NCBI RefSeq assembly: GCF_002950945.1
Contig: NZ_CP012673.1
Span: forward strand, 6,710,501-6,774,500
Source of the DNA: Sorangium cellulosum
Lineage (GTDB): Bacteria > Myxococcota_A > Polyangia > Polyangiales > Polyangiaceae
Reading direction: 5' to 3'
DNA length: 64,000 bases
Below, in pieces: positions 18,757 to 28,129 of this stretch; the stretch's first letter is position 1, and each line of letters opens with the position of its first letter. Position numbers and translations under genes: made by a program. The notes beneath the pieces are model-generated. The model did not search any database, had not been told where the DNA came from, and worked only from the letters and a program-made list of their open reading frames with translations.

Positions 18757-20373
18757 TCAAGGATCGACGCGGAGGACGGCGATGTCCGACTCGCCGCTCG
18801 AGGTGAGCACCTCGCCTCCGAAATCCGCCTCGCCCATGAACTCCGCGGCGAGGAACACGGCCTTCCGGGTGGCCGCGACCATCGCCTTGCGCTCGTCGTC
18901 GGGGCCACCATAGCTGCGCGCCCACAGCGGCGTGCCGCCAGGCGGCCCGGAGGGGTCGGACCCGAGCCCCAGACGGGCGAGCCAGATGTCCCGCATTCCC
19001 TTGCTCGTGAGCTCGGTGTCCCCGAACTTCGTCGTGCCGGCGAACGTCCCGGCCAGGAAGACCATGTCGCCCACGACGGCGACGCTCGACACGTCCGCGT
19101 TCGGGAAGCTGGTGAACCACTTGAGCTGGCCCCTCTCCGAGAAGCGGGCGACGAACACGTCGCGCTCCGTGAAGGCGGCCCTCGTCTCTCCCTGGATCGT
19201 GAGCGAGCCCGAGAAGGTGCCGGCGGCCACGGCGCCGCTGAACCCGTCGGGCGCGACGGGGAAGTAGGGGTAATCGCTGAACTCCGCTGCCACCGTCGGG
19301 GTCGAGGAGTAACTCTTCAGCGCCAGGGCGCCCAGCGACGTCTCTGTCCTGCCGTACATCACGAACGCTTCACGGTAGCCCGACGTCGCCGCGACGCCGC
19401 CCACACGCTCGTAGATGCTGTTGCCCACGGCGAGGCGCCAGGCGAGCTGGCCCGCGGCGTCAAAGGCCCCGAGGTGCGTGCCGGCCGCGTCGTCCAGGGT
19501 CAGGCATCCCCCTGCCATGACGCTGAACACGAGCAGGGTGCCATCCGGCGCGAACGAGACGTCTCCGTGCTCGCTCGTCTCGTAGCCGGCATGACCGCCG
19601 CACGGGGACACCCACTTCGGCGTTCCGTCCGGCATCAGCGAGAAGGCCACGAGGCCGCTCGCCAGCTTTCCTTCGATCACGGTCTGGTCCCCGTCCGGCG
19701 CGAACAGGGCCACCCCGAGCTCACCGGTGGGCGCGACGTCGATTCCGACGTTGAACGTGATCCCGTAGCGCTTTGCCCAGAGCGGGGCGCCCTCGGACGA
19801 CAGCCTCGCCAGGTACGCAGGGCGGTCGAAGCCGGGGATGTCCGGCGACGACGCGAGGGCCGTCTGGCCGAACGTCATCGTGCCCTCGTACTGGCCGAGG
19901 AGGTACACGTTCCCCTCGGCGTCGGCGGCGATGTCGCCGATCTCCTGGGACGCTGGATCGCCGAAGGCCCGTGCCCAGACGATCTCGCCGCAGGCGCTCC
20001 CGTCGCAGTCCTCGTCGCCCGGGGCTGCGCAGTCCTCGGCCGCCGGCAGCACCTGCCCCTCGCAGGCTGCCGCCTCGTCGCCGCAGGCGCGCGTGCCGGC
20101 CTTGCACAGCCCGACGCCCTCCGTCCCCGGCTCGCCGTCGTAGCAGGCGATCTCCTGGCCGGGCTCACACGGGACGTCCCCGCCGCCGGCGGTCCCAGCG
20201 CCGCCAGCGCCCCCGGCGCCGCCGGCGCCGCCGCTCGCGGTGTCGCGCTCCACATCGTGGATGCCGATCAGCGCGCCGCAGCCGCCGAGCGCGACGCAGG
20301 CGCCGAGCGCGACGCAAGCAAGGGCGAGCGGCGATCTGGAAAGCCGAGGATTTCGTTCGTGGATCGGGATCAT
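18757..20373 (-). CDS. Beta-propeller (SBBP/PQQ-like) surface lipoprotein
   Basis: A 538-residue exported lipoprotein. The signal ends with ALGGC (lipobox), and a GGAGGAGGAG linker follows. A Cys-rich stretch (about residues 68-130, eight Cys with CEPGQEIACYDGEPGTEGVG) is similar to the myxobacterial putative metal-binding motif regions that contain EDCAAPGDEDCDG. The remainder consists of propeller blades of the SBBP type: DIAADAEGNVYLLGQYEGTM, FVMYGRTE, and VAVVGDMVFLAGTFAGTTKF with the paired WARSYGG and WFTSFPN motifs. Such proteins are abundant in Polyangiaceae. Function unknown; probably cell-surface binding or adhesion. Confidence 0.8.
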   Translation of the reverse strand: MIPIHERNPRLSRSPLALACVALGACVALGGCGALIGIHDVERDTASGGAGGAGGAGGAGTAGGGDVPCEPGQEIACYDGEPGTEGVGLCKAGTRACGDEAAACEGQVLPAAEDCAAPGDEDCDGSACGEIVWARAFGDPASQEIGDIAADAEGNVYLLGQYEGTMTFGQTALASSPDIPGFDRPAYLARLSSEGAPLWAKRYGITFNVGIDVAPTGELGVALFAPDGDQTVIEGKLASGLVAFSLMPDGTPKWVSPCGGHAGYETSEHGDVSFAPDGTLLVFSVMAGGCLTLDDAAGTHLGAFDAAGQLAWRLAVGNSIYERVGGVAATSGYREAFVMYGRTETSLGALALKSYSSTPTVAAEFSDYPYFPVAPDGFSGAVAAGTFSGSLTIQGETRAAFTERDVFVARFSERGQLKWFTSFPNADVSSVAVVGDMVFLAGTFAGTTKFGDTELTSKGMRDIWLARLGLGSDPSGPPGGTPLWARSYGGPDDERKAMVAATRKAVFLAAEFMGEADFGGEVLTSSGESDIAVLRVDP

Positions 20374-20695
20374 GATCGCCGAGTGTACGACAATCCCGTG
20401 CCGTCCACACCGCCGCGGAGCCGGGCCTGGCGCGCGCTGAAGGCGGACTCCACGCCTCGCCTCGCAGCCGCTCCAGTCCGCCCGCCCGAAGCCCGGCCAG
20501 GGATGTCCGGCCTTCGGCGCCGCGACGGTCTTGTGCTTCCCCGGCGACGCACCACATCATCGACTCGGCCCTGGCGGGCGGCCGGGGATCCGGCACCCTC
20601 ACCGTGATCCCCAAGGGACTCTGACTCGCCTTTTTGCCCTAGGCGTCGCGCTGTAGACACCGGGCGAGATCAGCCTGAACGTCGACGGCCGCTGC
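20374..20695. other. Intergenic region, no supported gene
   Basis: Between two minus-strand lipoprotein genes. A short CGCCT...AGGCG pairing with an A-run in the loop lies near 20630-20650, too weak to call a terminator. Base composition falls towards the GH31 gene. Confidence 0.35.
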
Positions 20696-23188
20696 TCAGT
20701 TTGCGTCGACAGACACCTCTGAGCCATCGTACGCGACGACCCGATCTGCGGCCGCAGTGACATCGACGCCGGCGCCATGATTGGAGCCTACCCATACGAT
20801 ATTGAACGTCCTACTGGCCCGCATCCCGCCGTAGCTACCCGTCCTTGCGCCAATGGTCAGCTTCTTGGAAGACTCGTCCCACGTAAATGGAATTGTAGAG
20901 TATTCGCCATTCTCATAGTCATAACCGTCGCCCTCGTCCTCGTAGAGAGTGAAGGACCCGTCTTGGCCTTTGTAGATCCGGATCTCCAGCGGGTCGATGC
21001 TCTGCGTTGCGTACTGAATGATGGGACCCATGGGGACAATCGAGCCAGCTTTGACGAAGAGCGGAATATCGCTCAGCGGCGCGGGGACCGAAGCCGTACG
21101 CCCGCCGTCTGTCGTCGAGCCTGTCCAGAAGTCGTACCAGGTCCCCACGGGGAGATAGACGGAGCGGCTGGTAGCGCCCGCGGTGGTCACTGGATTGACC
21201 AGGAAGGCAGGGCCGAACAGGAACTGATCCTTGATGTCGAACACCTTCTCGTCGTTGGGATAGTCGAAGACCAGGTGCCGCATCATGGTGTAGCCGTCGC
21301 TGGTCACCTTCCATGCCAACGAGTAGATGTAAGGCATCAACCGATAGCGCAGATTGTCGATCTTGAGGAGATTCGCCTTGGTGGCGGCGCTCCAGCTGTT
21401 GCTGTACAGCTCCCTCGATCCGCCTCCGTGTATCCGGAAGATCGGGGAGAAGGCTCCATACTGAAACCAGCGGGTAAAGAGCTCATTATTCGCGCTGGTG
21501 GTCCAGTCCACGTTGTGGCCCCAGTACCCGCCTATATCGGTGGTCCAGTACGGCATCCCCGCGAGCGAAAAATTGAGCCCCGCAGGGATCTGCTTGGTAT
21601 AGGTCGCAAAATCACTTTGGATGTCTCCCGACCAGCACGTCGTGGCATATCGCTGCTGGCCGGCAAAGGCGCTGCGGCTGAGGACGTAGACTCGCTTCTG
21701 CTTCTGGCCGATGCTGCGCCAATGCTCGTACAACCCCTCGGCGTGTCCCAGGGGATAAGCGTTCACGTACAGCGCCCCCTTGCCGAGCGCGGTGTCAGCC
21801 GTCCGCACGTCGACGGGGTCCGGATAGCCCTGAGGTTCGGTGTTGTCGGCCCAGATGCCGTCCCATCCGTGCGGCCCCAGCAGGCGCTCATGGATCTGCT
21901 TGTACACCAGCTCTCTGGCGGCGGGGTTGAGCGTATCATAGAAATGGTGTGTGCCGCCGCTGGGGAGCAGGGCTCCAATCTGATCGAGCGCCCTGTAGTT
22001 GTCCAGCTCTCCCGCCTTCCTCTCCATATTTACACGCTGATACAGCGGCCAGATCGATATCATCGTATGGACGTTGGCCTCGTGCATGTCGGCGACGAGA
22101 GACGCCGGATCCGGATAGCGGCTCGGATCCATGAAGTGGGAGCCCCACGCGTACGGAGTCCAGTAATCCCAGTCTTGAACGATGCAGTCAACCGGAATGT
22201 CGTTGTCCCGATATCCATCCTTGACCCTCAACAGCTCAGACTGGCTGCTGTACTTGTCCTTCGACTGGAAGAGCCCGTAAGCCCACTTCGGGAACAACGG
22301 AGCTGCGCCGGTCGCGGCGCGGTAGTCGGCGACGACCCGATCGATGCTCGGGCCATAGAAGAAATAGTAATCCACCATTTCTCCGGCTTCGGACGTATAG
22401 CTGTACTTGGTGTTATTGGACTCGGTCCCGTCGAAGTTCGAGGTGGAATAGTTGTCCCAGAAGACCCCGTAGCCCTTGTTGGACACCAACACCGGGACGT
22501 TGATCTCCGTATTGACGTTGATGATGCGCCGGGTCGTTCCCTTGCGATTCATCACGTTGTCCTGGTGCTGACCAAGACCAAACAAGGCTTCGTCGGCGGG
22601 CGAGCCGAAGACGGTCTCGACGCGGTTCGTGCTGACCCCCTCGACGGTCACGGGCGTCAAAGACTTGCTATCTTCCGACAAGATGACGTTGTCGTTCAGG
22701 TCGACATAGGTGACCAGACCGCTCGTCGTGTCGACGTTGGCCTTCAAGCGTGAGGTGGTGATGGTCACGGTCCCCGAGCTCTCAGTGACGCAGAAGCTCG
22801 GCGTGCCCCACTTGTTGTTGACAGACAGAGAGGTCTTGTCAGGGAGTGAAGGAGCAGCGGCGTACTGGACTCTGATGATGCTCTCGTTGCAAACCTCCAG
22901 CCTCAGCAGGCCGGTTTCCAGGTTGAAGGTGACGCCTCTGGCGTCGGCGTCGTAGACCCCAGTCTCCGGCGGTGCAGGCGGGCACTCTAGCTGGTCGCCG
23001 CCTCCTTGGCCTCCGGAACCGCCGTCGCCGCCGCCGCCGCCGCCGCCGCCGACCCCGGACGTGCCAGCGGTGCTACTCGCCGTGCCACCGGCCCCCGGAC
23101 CGGAGTCGGACCCGCCCGAGCACGCTCCGGCAAGCGGCAAGAGACCGACCAGAAGCGCGCATAGATAACGATTGCTCAGTGTTCGCAT
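20696..23188 (-). CDS. GH31 glycoside hydrolase lipoprotein (alpha-glucosidase/xylosidase type)
   Basis: An 830-residue exported lipoprotein. The signal ends at LAGAC, and a Gly/Ser-rich tether covers about residues 24-65. An N-terminal beta-sandwich of GH31 type contains FGLGQHQDNV; the TIM barrel follows. Catalytic nucleophile candidate Asp448 in GIWADNTEP (the family W-x-D-x-x-E block); acid/base candidate Asp522 in CWSGDIQSDF. FPKWAYGLFQSKDKY and DCIVQDWDYW are typical of the alpha-xylosidase/alpha-glucosidase branch. The C-terminus has a DUF5110-like strand region (IYKGQDGSFTLYEDEGDGYD). GC content and GC3 are clearly lower than in neighbours, which suggests lateral acquisition. Likely acts outside the cell on alpha-linked oligosaccharides. 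Confidence 0.93.
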   Translation of the reverse strand: MRTLSNRYLCALLVGLLPLAGACSGGSDSGPGAGGTASSTAGTSGVGGGGGGGGDGGSGGQGGGDQLECPPAPPETGVYDADARGVTFNLETGLLRLEVCNESIIRVQYAAAPSLPDKTSLSVNNKWGTPSFCVTESSGTVTITTSRLKANVDTTSGLVTYVDLNDNVILSEDSKSLTPVTVEGVSTNRVETVFGSPADEALFGLGQHQDNVMNRKGTTRRIINVNTEINVPVLVSNKGYGVFWDNYSTSNFDGTESNNTKYSYTSEAGEMVDYYFFYGPSIDRVVADYRAATGAAPLFPKWAYGLFQSKDKYSSQSELLRVKDGYRDNDIPVDCIVQDWDYWTPYAWGSHFMDPSRYPDPASLVADMHEANVHTMISIWPLYQRVNMERKAGELDNYRALDQIGALLPSGGTHHFYDTLNPAARELVYKQIHERLLGPHGWDGIWADNTEPQGYPDPVDVRTADTALGKGALYVNAYPLGHAEGLYEHWRSIGQKQKRVYVLSRSAFAGQQRYATTCWSGDIQSDFATYTKQIPAGLNFSLAGMPYWTTDIGGYWGHNVDWTTSANNELFTRWFQYGAFSPIFRIHGGGSRELYSNSWSAATKANLLKIDNLRYRLMPYIYSLAWKVTSDGYTMMRHLVFDYPNDEKVFDIKDQFLFGPAFLVNPVTTAGATSRSVYLPVGTWYDFWTGSTTDGGRTASVPAPLSDIPLFVKAGSIVPMGPIIQYATQSIDPLEIRIYKGQDGSFTLYEDEGDGYDYENGEYSTIPFTWDESSKKLTIGARTGSYGGMRASRTFNIVWVGSNHGAGVDVTAAADRVVAYDGSEVSVDAN

Positions 23189-23374
23189 GACCCCTCGCGA
23201 GCGACAAAATCCACATCAGCTCTCAGCGAAATCAACGATTGCCAGCTGCGAAGCGCGGACGGAGCGCAGCCCTGCAGCCGTGATGAAGAAGTGCAATAAG
23301 CCGGTGCGCACGTAGACTCCCAGATGGCTCAGACGAATCGCCGGACGGGACCGATGGAATGAAACCGGTGCGTC

Positions 23375-23550
23375 CTAGGACACCGATCACGTTGATCGAG
23401 CGAGAAATGAACCGCCAAGGCGCCAAGAACGCCAAGATAATATCTTCTTCTTGGCGTTCTTGGCGTCCTTGGCGCCTTGGCGTCCTTGGCGTCCTTGGCG
23501 GTTCGAACTTCTGCTCGTTTCAGGCTGGTTCAACCCGTTCGCCCTTCTAG
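23375..23550. repeat. CTAG-bounded palindromic repeat, copy 2
   Basis: A 176-bp relative of the element at 12843-12993, again bounded by CTAG. It has the same left arm GAACCGCCAAGGCGCCAAG and outer sequences. Its right side carries six CTTGGCG units instead of three, separated by one to two bases, which accounts for the greater length. The right end overlaps the 3' end of a decayed reading frame on the minus strand. Confidence 0.82.
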
Positions 23551-23778
23551 GAGGGTCTGAGCACAGCCTACAGCGGCATAGGTATTCCGTTCCCAACGGT
23601 TACCATCCCGCCACTTCGCCTGCATCGCCGGATTTTCGAAGAAATCATCCCCGGTGGATAACACCCAGGATTTCACGCCAGTCATCGAGTAAGCGAGCTT
23701 TGCCGTGTCCTCTGGTGGATCACCCTGACAAAACGCCAATTGCCATCGGTCAGCAGTCGGTTCCGCGACGCCGAGCAA
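23548..23778 (-). pseudogene. Orphan low-GC coding fragment of unknown family
   Basis: About 75 residues in a minus-strand frame with protein-like composition: LAFCQGDPPEDTAKLAYSMT, GVKSWVLSTGDDFFENPAM, and RWERNTYAAVGCAQTLLE. Codon use is A/T-richer than the host average. A TAG stop precedes it in frame, and its last codons run into the CTAG end of the repeat, where it soon terminates. It looks like a gene piece broken by that element. I do not recognise the family. Confidence 0.35.
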
Positions 23779-24476
23779 AATCTATCGATATCAAAATCGA
23801 CCAAGATCGATCGGATTGACGAAGGTCGCGGGGCGCAGGACGACCCGAGCAAGACGAGGCAACATTTGCCCCCGCGGCCACAATGTGAGCGTTCACATTC
23901 CCGCCGTCAACATGAATCGACTGGCCCGGAGATCCTCGATCCCGAGGGAGCTGGCGGGGCTCCTCCGGAGCGCCGCGTCATGAGGGGCGGGCGGCACGTG
24001 AAGCCCAACACGGCGCGGGCATGTCCCGCCAGTTGGATCGAGATCCAGTGGCGTTCTGTTCGAGATCGTGAGAGTTCGCGGGCGGACCCGATCCCACGGA
24101 GGTCAGTGACCGTAGATTTCGAGTCCGATGTGTGCACCTGCATAACGAGGCCTGATGTTATTCGCTCGATGGTGCCGGGAGAACTTCCCGCCGCACGGCG
24201 GAATGGCAGAGCCTCGCCATTGGAGGCGGGCGCCATTTCACGCGAGGGTCGATGTCCATGACTCTCCGGGCTCGGGCGGTGATCGCCACGCCGACTGGCT
24301 CCCTTGCGGCGCGGGCTTCGACGAGGAGCGGCACCGCCGCGTGTGGTCCTTGGTTGCCCGCGAGATCGCGGGCAACATGCCGGTGAAGCGGCGGGCGGCC
24401 CCCACCATGGCGGCGGCGCCGCCGCGAGATCCCTCTTGAGTCGCGCCCGGACACCAACGACGTTGCGCGGCCCGAC
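23779..24476. other. Low-GC intergenic region upstream of helicase
   Basis: No supported gene. The 23780-24150 stretch is less GC-rich than the genome norm and may continue the acquired segment that includes the GH31 gene. The 3' part holds a perfect inverted repeat listed separately. Confidence 0.4.
24353..24376. promoter_or_regulatory. Perfect 11-bp-arm palindrome upstream of the SNF2 gene
   Basis: GTTGCCCGCGA and its exact reverse complement TCGCGGGCAAC are separated only by GA. Such a compact palindrome about 100 bp before a start codon could be an operator for a dimeric repressor. A cruciform or hairpin is less likely with a two-base loop. Regulator unknown. Confidence 0.45.
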
Positions 24477-27400
24477 ATGGCGAGCGACGTCCAGGCAGCC
24501 CCCCCCGTCCTCCCCGAGCCCCCCTTCGCGACGCGGTCCGACCTGCTCGCCTGGCTGTCCCAGCACGGCGTCGCGCACCTCGCCCGGCTGAACCTCGAGG
24601 CCGTCGCGCCGCGCGTCGATCCCGCCCTCTGGCCCGAGCTGCACGTGCTCGGCGCGCGGCGGCGCCTCATCGAGCTCGCGAGCGCCGAGGCGCTCTCGCG
24701 CTCGGTCGAGTGGCTGCCGCCGTCGCGCCTCCGCGACGTGCTGCCGCCCCTGGTCGCCCGTTTCCTGGAGGACGAGCGCGACGGCGCGGCGGAGGCGCGC
24801 GCCGCGGCCCCCGCGCTGCTCCAGCCGCCCGAGGAGCCGCGGGCCCTCCCCGTCCACGCGCGGCTGTGCGCCCTGCGCGCGCGCCTGCCGGCCTCGGTCG
24901 CCCCGCGCCCCGCGCGGTCGCTGCGCGCCGGCGCGCTGCACGTCGACGCGGCGCTGCCCGGCTTCCGCTTCGAGGACCCGCTGCCCTTCGAGGCGCACCC
25001 GCCCGCGGCGTTCGGGTTCATCCGGCCCGCGGCCCGGCTGGTCCTCGCCGAGGGGGCGCTCCGCGCCGAGTGCACCTGCGGCGCGAGCGACTGCGTGCAC
25101 GTGCTCGCGGCCATCGACGCGGCGCTGCTCTGGCTGCGCCAGCCCCCCACCGAGGCCTTCTTCCGGGCGCTCGAGGAGCTCGGGCGGCCCGCCTGGGAGC
25201 GCACCCTGCTCGCGCTCGACCGGGCCCTCGAGGAGAGCCCCGCGGCGCGCGCCGGCGTCGAGCTCGTCTTCCGGCTCGACGTCCTCGGCGACGCCGGCGT
25301 CGAGGTCGCGCCCTACGTCCACCGGCTCGGCAAGAAGGGCCAGCGCGGCGCGGGCACCCGGATCACCCGGCGGCGCCTCCTCCACGAGCACGGCGCGCGG
25401 CTCTCCCCCGAGGACGCCCGCGCCGCGGCCCTCCTGCCCGACGGCGACGGGCTCGCGTCGCGGGCGCTGCTCGAGGCGCTCGTCGGCCACCCGCGGCTCG
25501 TGCTCGGCGACGCGCCCGACTGCCCCGTGCGCGTCGAGCGCGCGCCGGTCGGCCTCGTCGCGGAGGAGCGGAGCGGCGCGGTGCGGGTGAGCGCGGGCGT
25601 CGAGGGCACCGCGCTGCCCCCTGCCCTGCTCGAGCGCGTGCGCAAGGCCGGGCCCGAGGACGTCGTCTTCCTCTGGGACTGGGACAAGGGCGCGCGCCGG
25701 CTCACGCTGCTCGACGTCAAGGCCGAGCTCCGGGCGCTGCTCGGCGTGCTCGTCCGCGAGGGCAACCTGTTCCCGCCCGAGAGCCACGGCGCCCTGCTCA
25801 CCGCGCTCGCGAAGTGGGCCCAGCGCGTGCCGGTCGCCATGCCCCGCAGCGTGATGGGCGAGTCGGTCCCCGCCGAGGTGCTGCCGGTGCTGCGGCTCGT
25901 CGCCCACGCCCACGGCGCCGTGGAGGTGGAGCTCCGCGTGCGGGCGCTCGCCGACGGCCCGGCGCTCGTGCCCGGCCGGGGCGCGCGCGACGTCCACCTG
26001 CGGCGCGGGGACCGGGCCCTGCACGCGGTGCGCGACCTCCGCCGGGAAGAGGACGTCGCGCGGGCGCTCGCCGCCGAGCTCCCGCTCGGCGGGGCCGAAG
26101 CGCTGGAGCAGCAGCCGTTCCAGTTCCGCTTCCCGAGCGCGCACGGGGCGCTCGACCTGCTCGCCGCCTGCGCGCGGCGCGAGCCTCCGCCGGAGCTCGA
26201 GTGGGTCGGCAAGCCGGTGCGCGCGTTGCCCAGCGGCGGCCCCCAGGCGCTCAAGGTGGTCCTCGAGCGGCGGCGCGTGTGGTTCGGCGCGCTCGGCGGC
26301 CTGAGCGTCGAGGGCGAGCGGGTGGAGCTGGCCCGGCTGCTCGACGCGGCGCGGCGCAAGGAGCGCTACGTCGAGGTCGAGGCGCACACCTACGTCGAGC
26401 TGGACGAGGCCCTGCGCCGCCACCTCGAGCGCCTGGCCGATCACGCCCACGTCTCGCGGCACGGGGTCGAGGTGGGCCCGTCGGCCGCCGAGGCGCTGCG
26501 GGCCCTCGAGGCGGACGGCGCCGCGCTCGAGGCGGACGCCGCCTTCCGGCAGCTCCTCGATCGCGTCGCGGCGGCGAGCGCGCTCTCGCCCGCCGTCCCC
26601 GCGGCGCTCACGGCCGACCTCCGCCCTTACCAGCGCGACGGCTTCCGCTGGCTCGCGCGGCTCGCGCGCGCCGGCGCGGGCGGCGTGCTCGCCGACGACA
26701 TGGGCCTCGGCAAGACCGTGCAGGCCCTGGCCCTGCTGCTCGACCGGAGCGCGCTCGGCCCGGCGCTCGTCGTCGCCCCCACGTCGGTCGCCTTCAACTG
26801 GCGGGACGAGGCGCAGACCTTCGCGCCGTCCCTGCGCCTCGCGCTCTACGCGGACGCCGCCGACCGCGGCGAGGCGCTCGCGCAGCTCGGCCCGGGCGAC
26901 GTGCTGGTGCTCAGCTACGGCCTGCTCGTGCGCGACGCGGAGCTGCTCGCCGCCCAGCGCTTCGCCACCGTCGTCTTCGACGAGGCCCAGGGCCTCAAGA
27001 ACGCGACCACCCAGCGCGTCCGGGCCGCGAGGTCGTTACAAGCAGACTTCAAATTTGCGCTCTCGGGCACACCGCTCGAGAACCACCTCGGCGAGCTCTG
27101 GAGCCTCTTCGCCGTTGTTTTCCCCGGCCTCCTGGGCAGCTGGGAGTCGTTCCGCGGCCGCTACGCCGCGCCGATCGAGCGGGACGCGGACCCCGCGGCG
27201 GCGCCCGCGCTCGCGCGCGTGCTCGCCCCCTTCCTCCTGCGCCGGACCAAGGCCCAGGTCGAGGCCGAGCTGCCGGCGCGCACCGAGGTGCGCGTGCCGG
27301 TCGTGCTCTCGAGCGCCGAGTGGCAGCTCTACGAGGACGCGCGCCTCGCCGCGCTCTCCGACCTCGAGACGCGCAGGTCGGTCCTGCGCGAGCAGGAGCG

Positions 27401-28106
27401 GCGCGTCGAGGTGCTCGCGGCGCTCACCCGCCTGCGGCTGCTCGCGTCGCACCCGCGCCTCTACGACGCGCGATCGGAGCTGGCCTCGTCCAAGCTCGCG
27501 CGCCTCATGGAGCTCGTCGACGAGCTCCGCGCCGAGGGGCAGCGCGCCCTCGTGTTCAGCCAGTTCACCGCGCACCTCGCGCTCGTGCGCGCCGCGCTCG
27601 AGGCGCGCGGCATAGACTACGTCTACCTCGACGGGAAGACGCCGCGGAAGGCGCGGGAGGAGCGGGTGCGCACGTTCCAGGACGGGACGGCGCCGCTCTT
27701 CCTCATCTCGCTCAGGGCGGGGGGCTTCGGCATCAACCTCACCGCCGCCACCAACGTCATCCACCTCGACCCGTGGTGGAACCCGGCCGTCGAGGACCAG
27801 GCCTCGGACCGCGCGCACCGCCTGGGTCAGGACCGGCCGGTCACCATCTATCGACTCGTGGCGCTCGGGACCATCGAGGAGCAGATGCTGTCGCTGCACG
27901 CGCAGAAGCGCTCGCTCGTGGCCCAGGTCCTGAGCGGCAAGGAGAGGGCGGGCAAGCTCTCGACAGAAGAGCTCGCCAATCTCCTGTCGGAGCGCCTGCG
28001 CGGGCCGGGCGGCGACGATCCCGAGTCGTCCCATGCGCCCGGCCCTCCAGCGTGGCAAGACAGCCATCCTCGCTTCGCGGCGATGGAGCTGGAAGTGCCC
28101 CGCTGA
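24477..28106 (+). CDS. SNF2-family helicase with SWIM zinc finger
   Basis: A 1209-residue cytoplasmic SWI2/SNF2 ATPase of the RapA/HepA-like bacterial group. A SWIM finger CTCGASDCVH lies at about residues 199-208. After a long helical middle come the helicase motifs: LRPYQRDGFRWL, DDMGLGKT (motif I, about 740-747), VLSYGLL, VVFDEAQ (motif II), LSGTPLENHLGELWS (motif III), and in the second RecA lobe VFSQFT, YLDGKTP, LRAGGFGINLTAA and QASDRAHRLGQ. It probably remodels nucleoprotein or RNA polymerase complexes. The ATG at 24477 has no clear Shine-Dalgarno. The next gene starts 23 bp after the stop, so co-transcription is likely. Confidence 0.93.
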   Translation: MASDVQAAPPVLPEPPFATRSDLLAWLSQHGVAHLARLNLEAVAPRVDPALWPELHVLGARRRLIELASAEALSRSVEWLPPSRLRDVLPPLVARFLEDERDGAAEARAAAPALLQPPEEPRALPVHARLCALRARLPASVAPRPARSLRAGALHVDAALPGFRFEDPLPFEAHPPAAFGFIRPAARLVLAEGALRAECTCGASDCVHVLAAIDAALLWLRQPPTEAFFRALEELGRPAWERTLLALDRALEESPAARAGVELVFRLDVLGDAGVEVAPYVHRLGKKGQRGAGTRITRRRLLHEHGARLSPEDARAAALLPDGDGLASRALLEALVGHPRLVLGDAPDCPVRVERAPVGLVAEERSGAVRVSAGVEGTALPPALLERVRKAGPEDVVFLWDWDKGARRLTLLDVKAELRALLGVLVREGNLFPPESHGALLTALAKWAQRVPVAMPRSVMGESVPAEVLPVLRLVAHAHGAVEVELRVRALADGPALVPGRGARDVHLRRGDRALHAVRDLRREEDVARALAAELPLGGAEALEQQPFQFRFPSAHGALDLLAACARREPPPELEWVGKPVRALPSGGPQALKVVLERRRVWFGALGGLSVEGERVELARLLDAARRKERYVEVEAHTYVELDEALRRHLERLADHAHVSRHGVEVGPSAAEALRALEADGAALEADAAFRQLLDRVAAASALSPAVPAALTADLRPYQRDGFRWLARLARAGAGGVLADDMGLGKTVQALALLLDRSALGPALVVAPTSVAFNWRDEAQTFAPSLRLALYADAADRGEALAQLGPGDVLVLSYGLLVRDAELLAAQRFATVVFDEAQGLKNATTQRVRAARSLQADFKFALSGTPLENHLGELWSLFAVVFPGLLGSWESFRGRYAAPIERDADPAAAPALARVLAPFLLRRTKAQVEAELPARTEVRVPVVLSSAEWQLYEDARLAALSDLETRRSVLREQERRVEVLAALTRLRLLASHPRLYDARSELASSKLARLMELVDELRAEGQRALVFSQFTAHLALVRAALEARGIDYVYLDGKTPRKAREERVRTFQDGTAPLFLISLRAGGFGINLTAATNVIHLDPWWNPAVEDQASDRAHRLGQDRPVTIYRLVALGTIEEQMLSLHAQKRSLVAQVLSGKERAGKLSTEELANLLSERLRGPGGDDPESSHAPGPPAWQDSHPRFAAMELEVPR

Positions 28107-28129
28107 GCCAGCCTTCAAGGAGCGTGACG

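Noticed and set aside
24155..24439. Plus-strand 94-codon frame before the helicase gene
   Set aside because: Only its end (REIAGNMPVKRRA) looks protein-like; no ribosome site, and the palindrome lies within it. Left as unsupported.
24710..28129. In-frame upstream extension of the Pat-like gene across the helicase gene
   Set aside because: The sequence is Arg/Ala/Pro/Gly junk in the helicase's other frame. The GTG at 28130 with AAGGAG is the true start.
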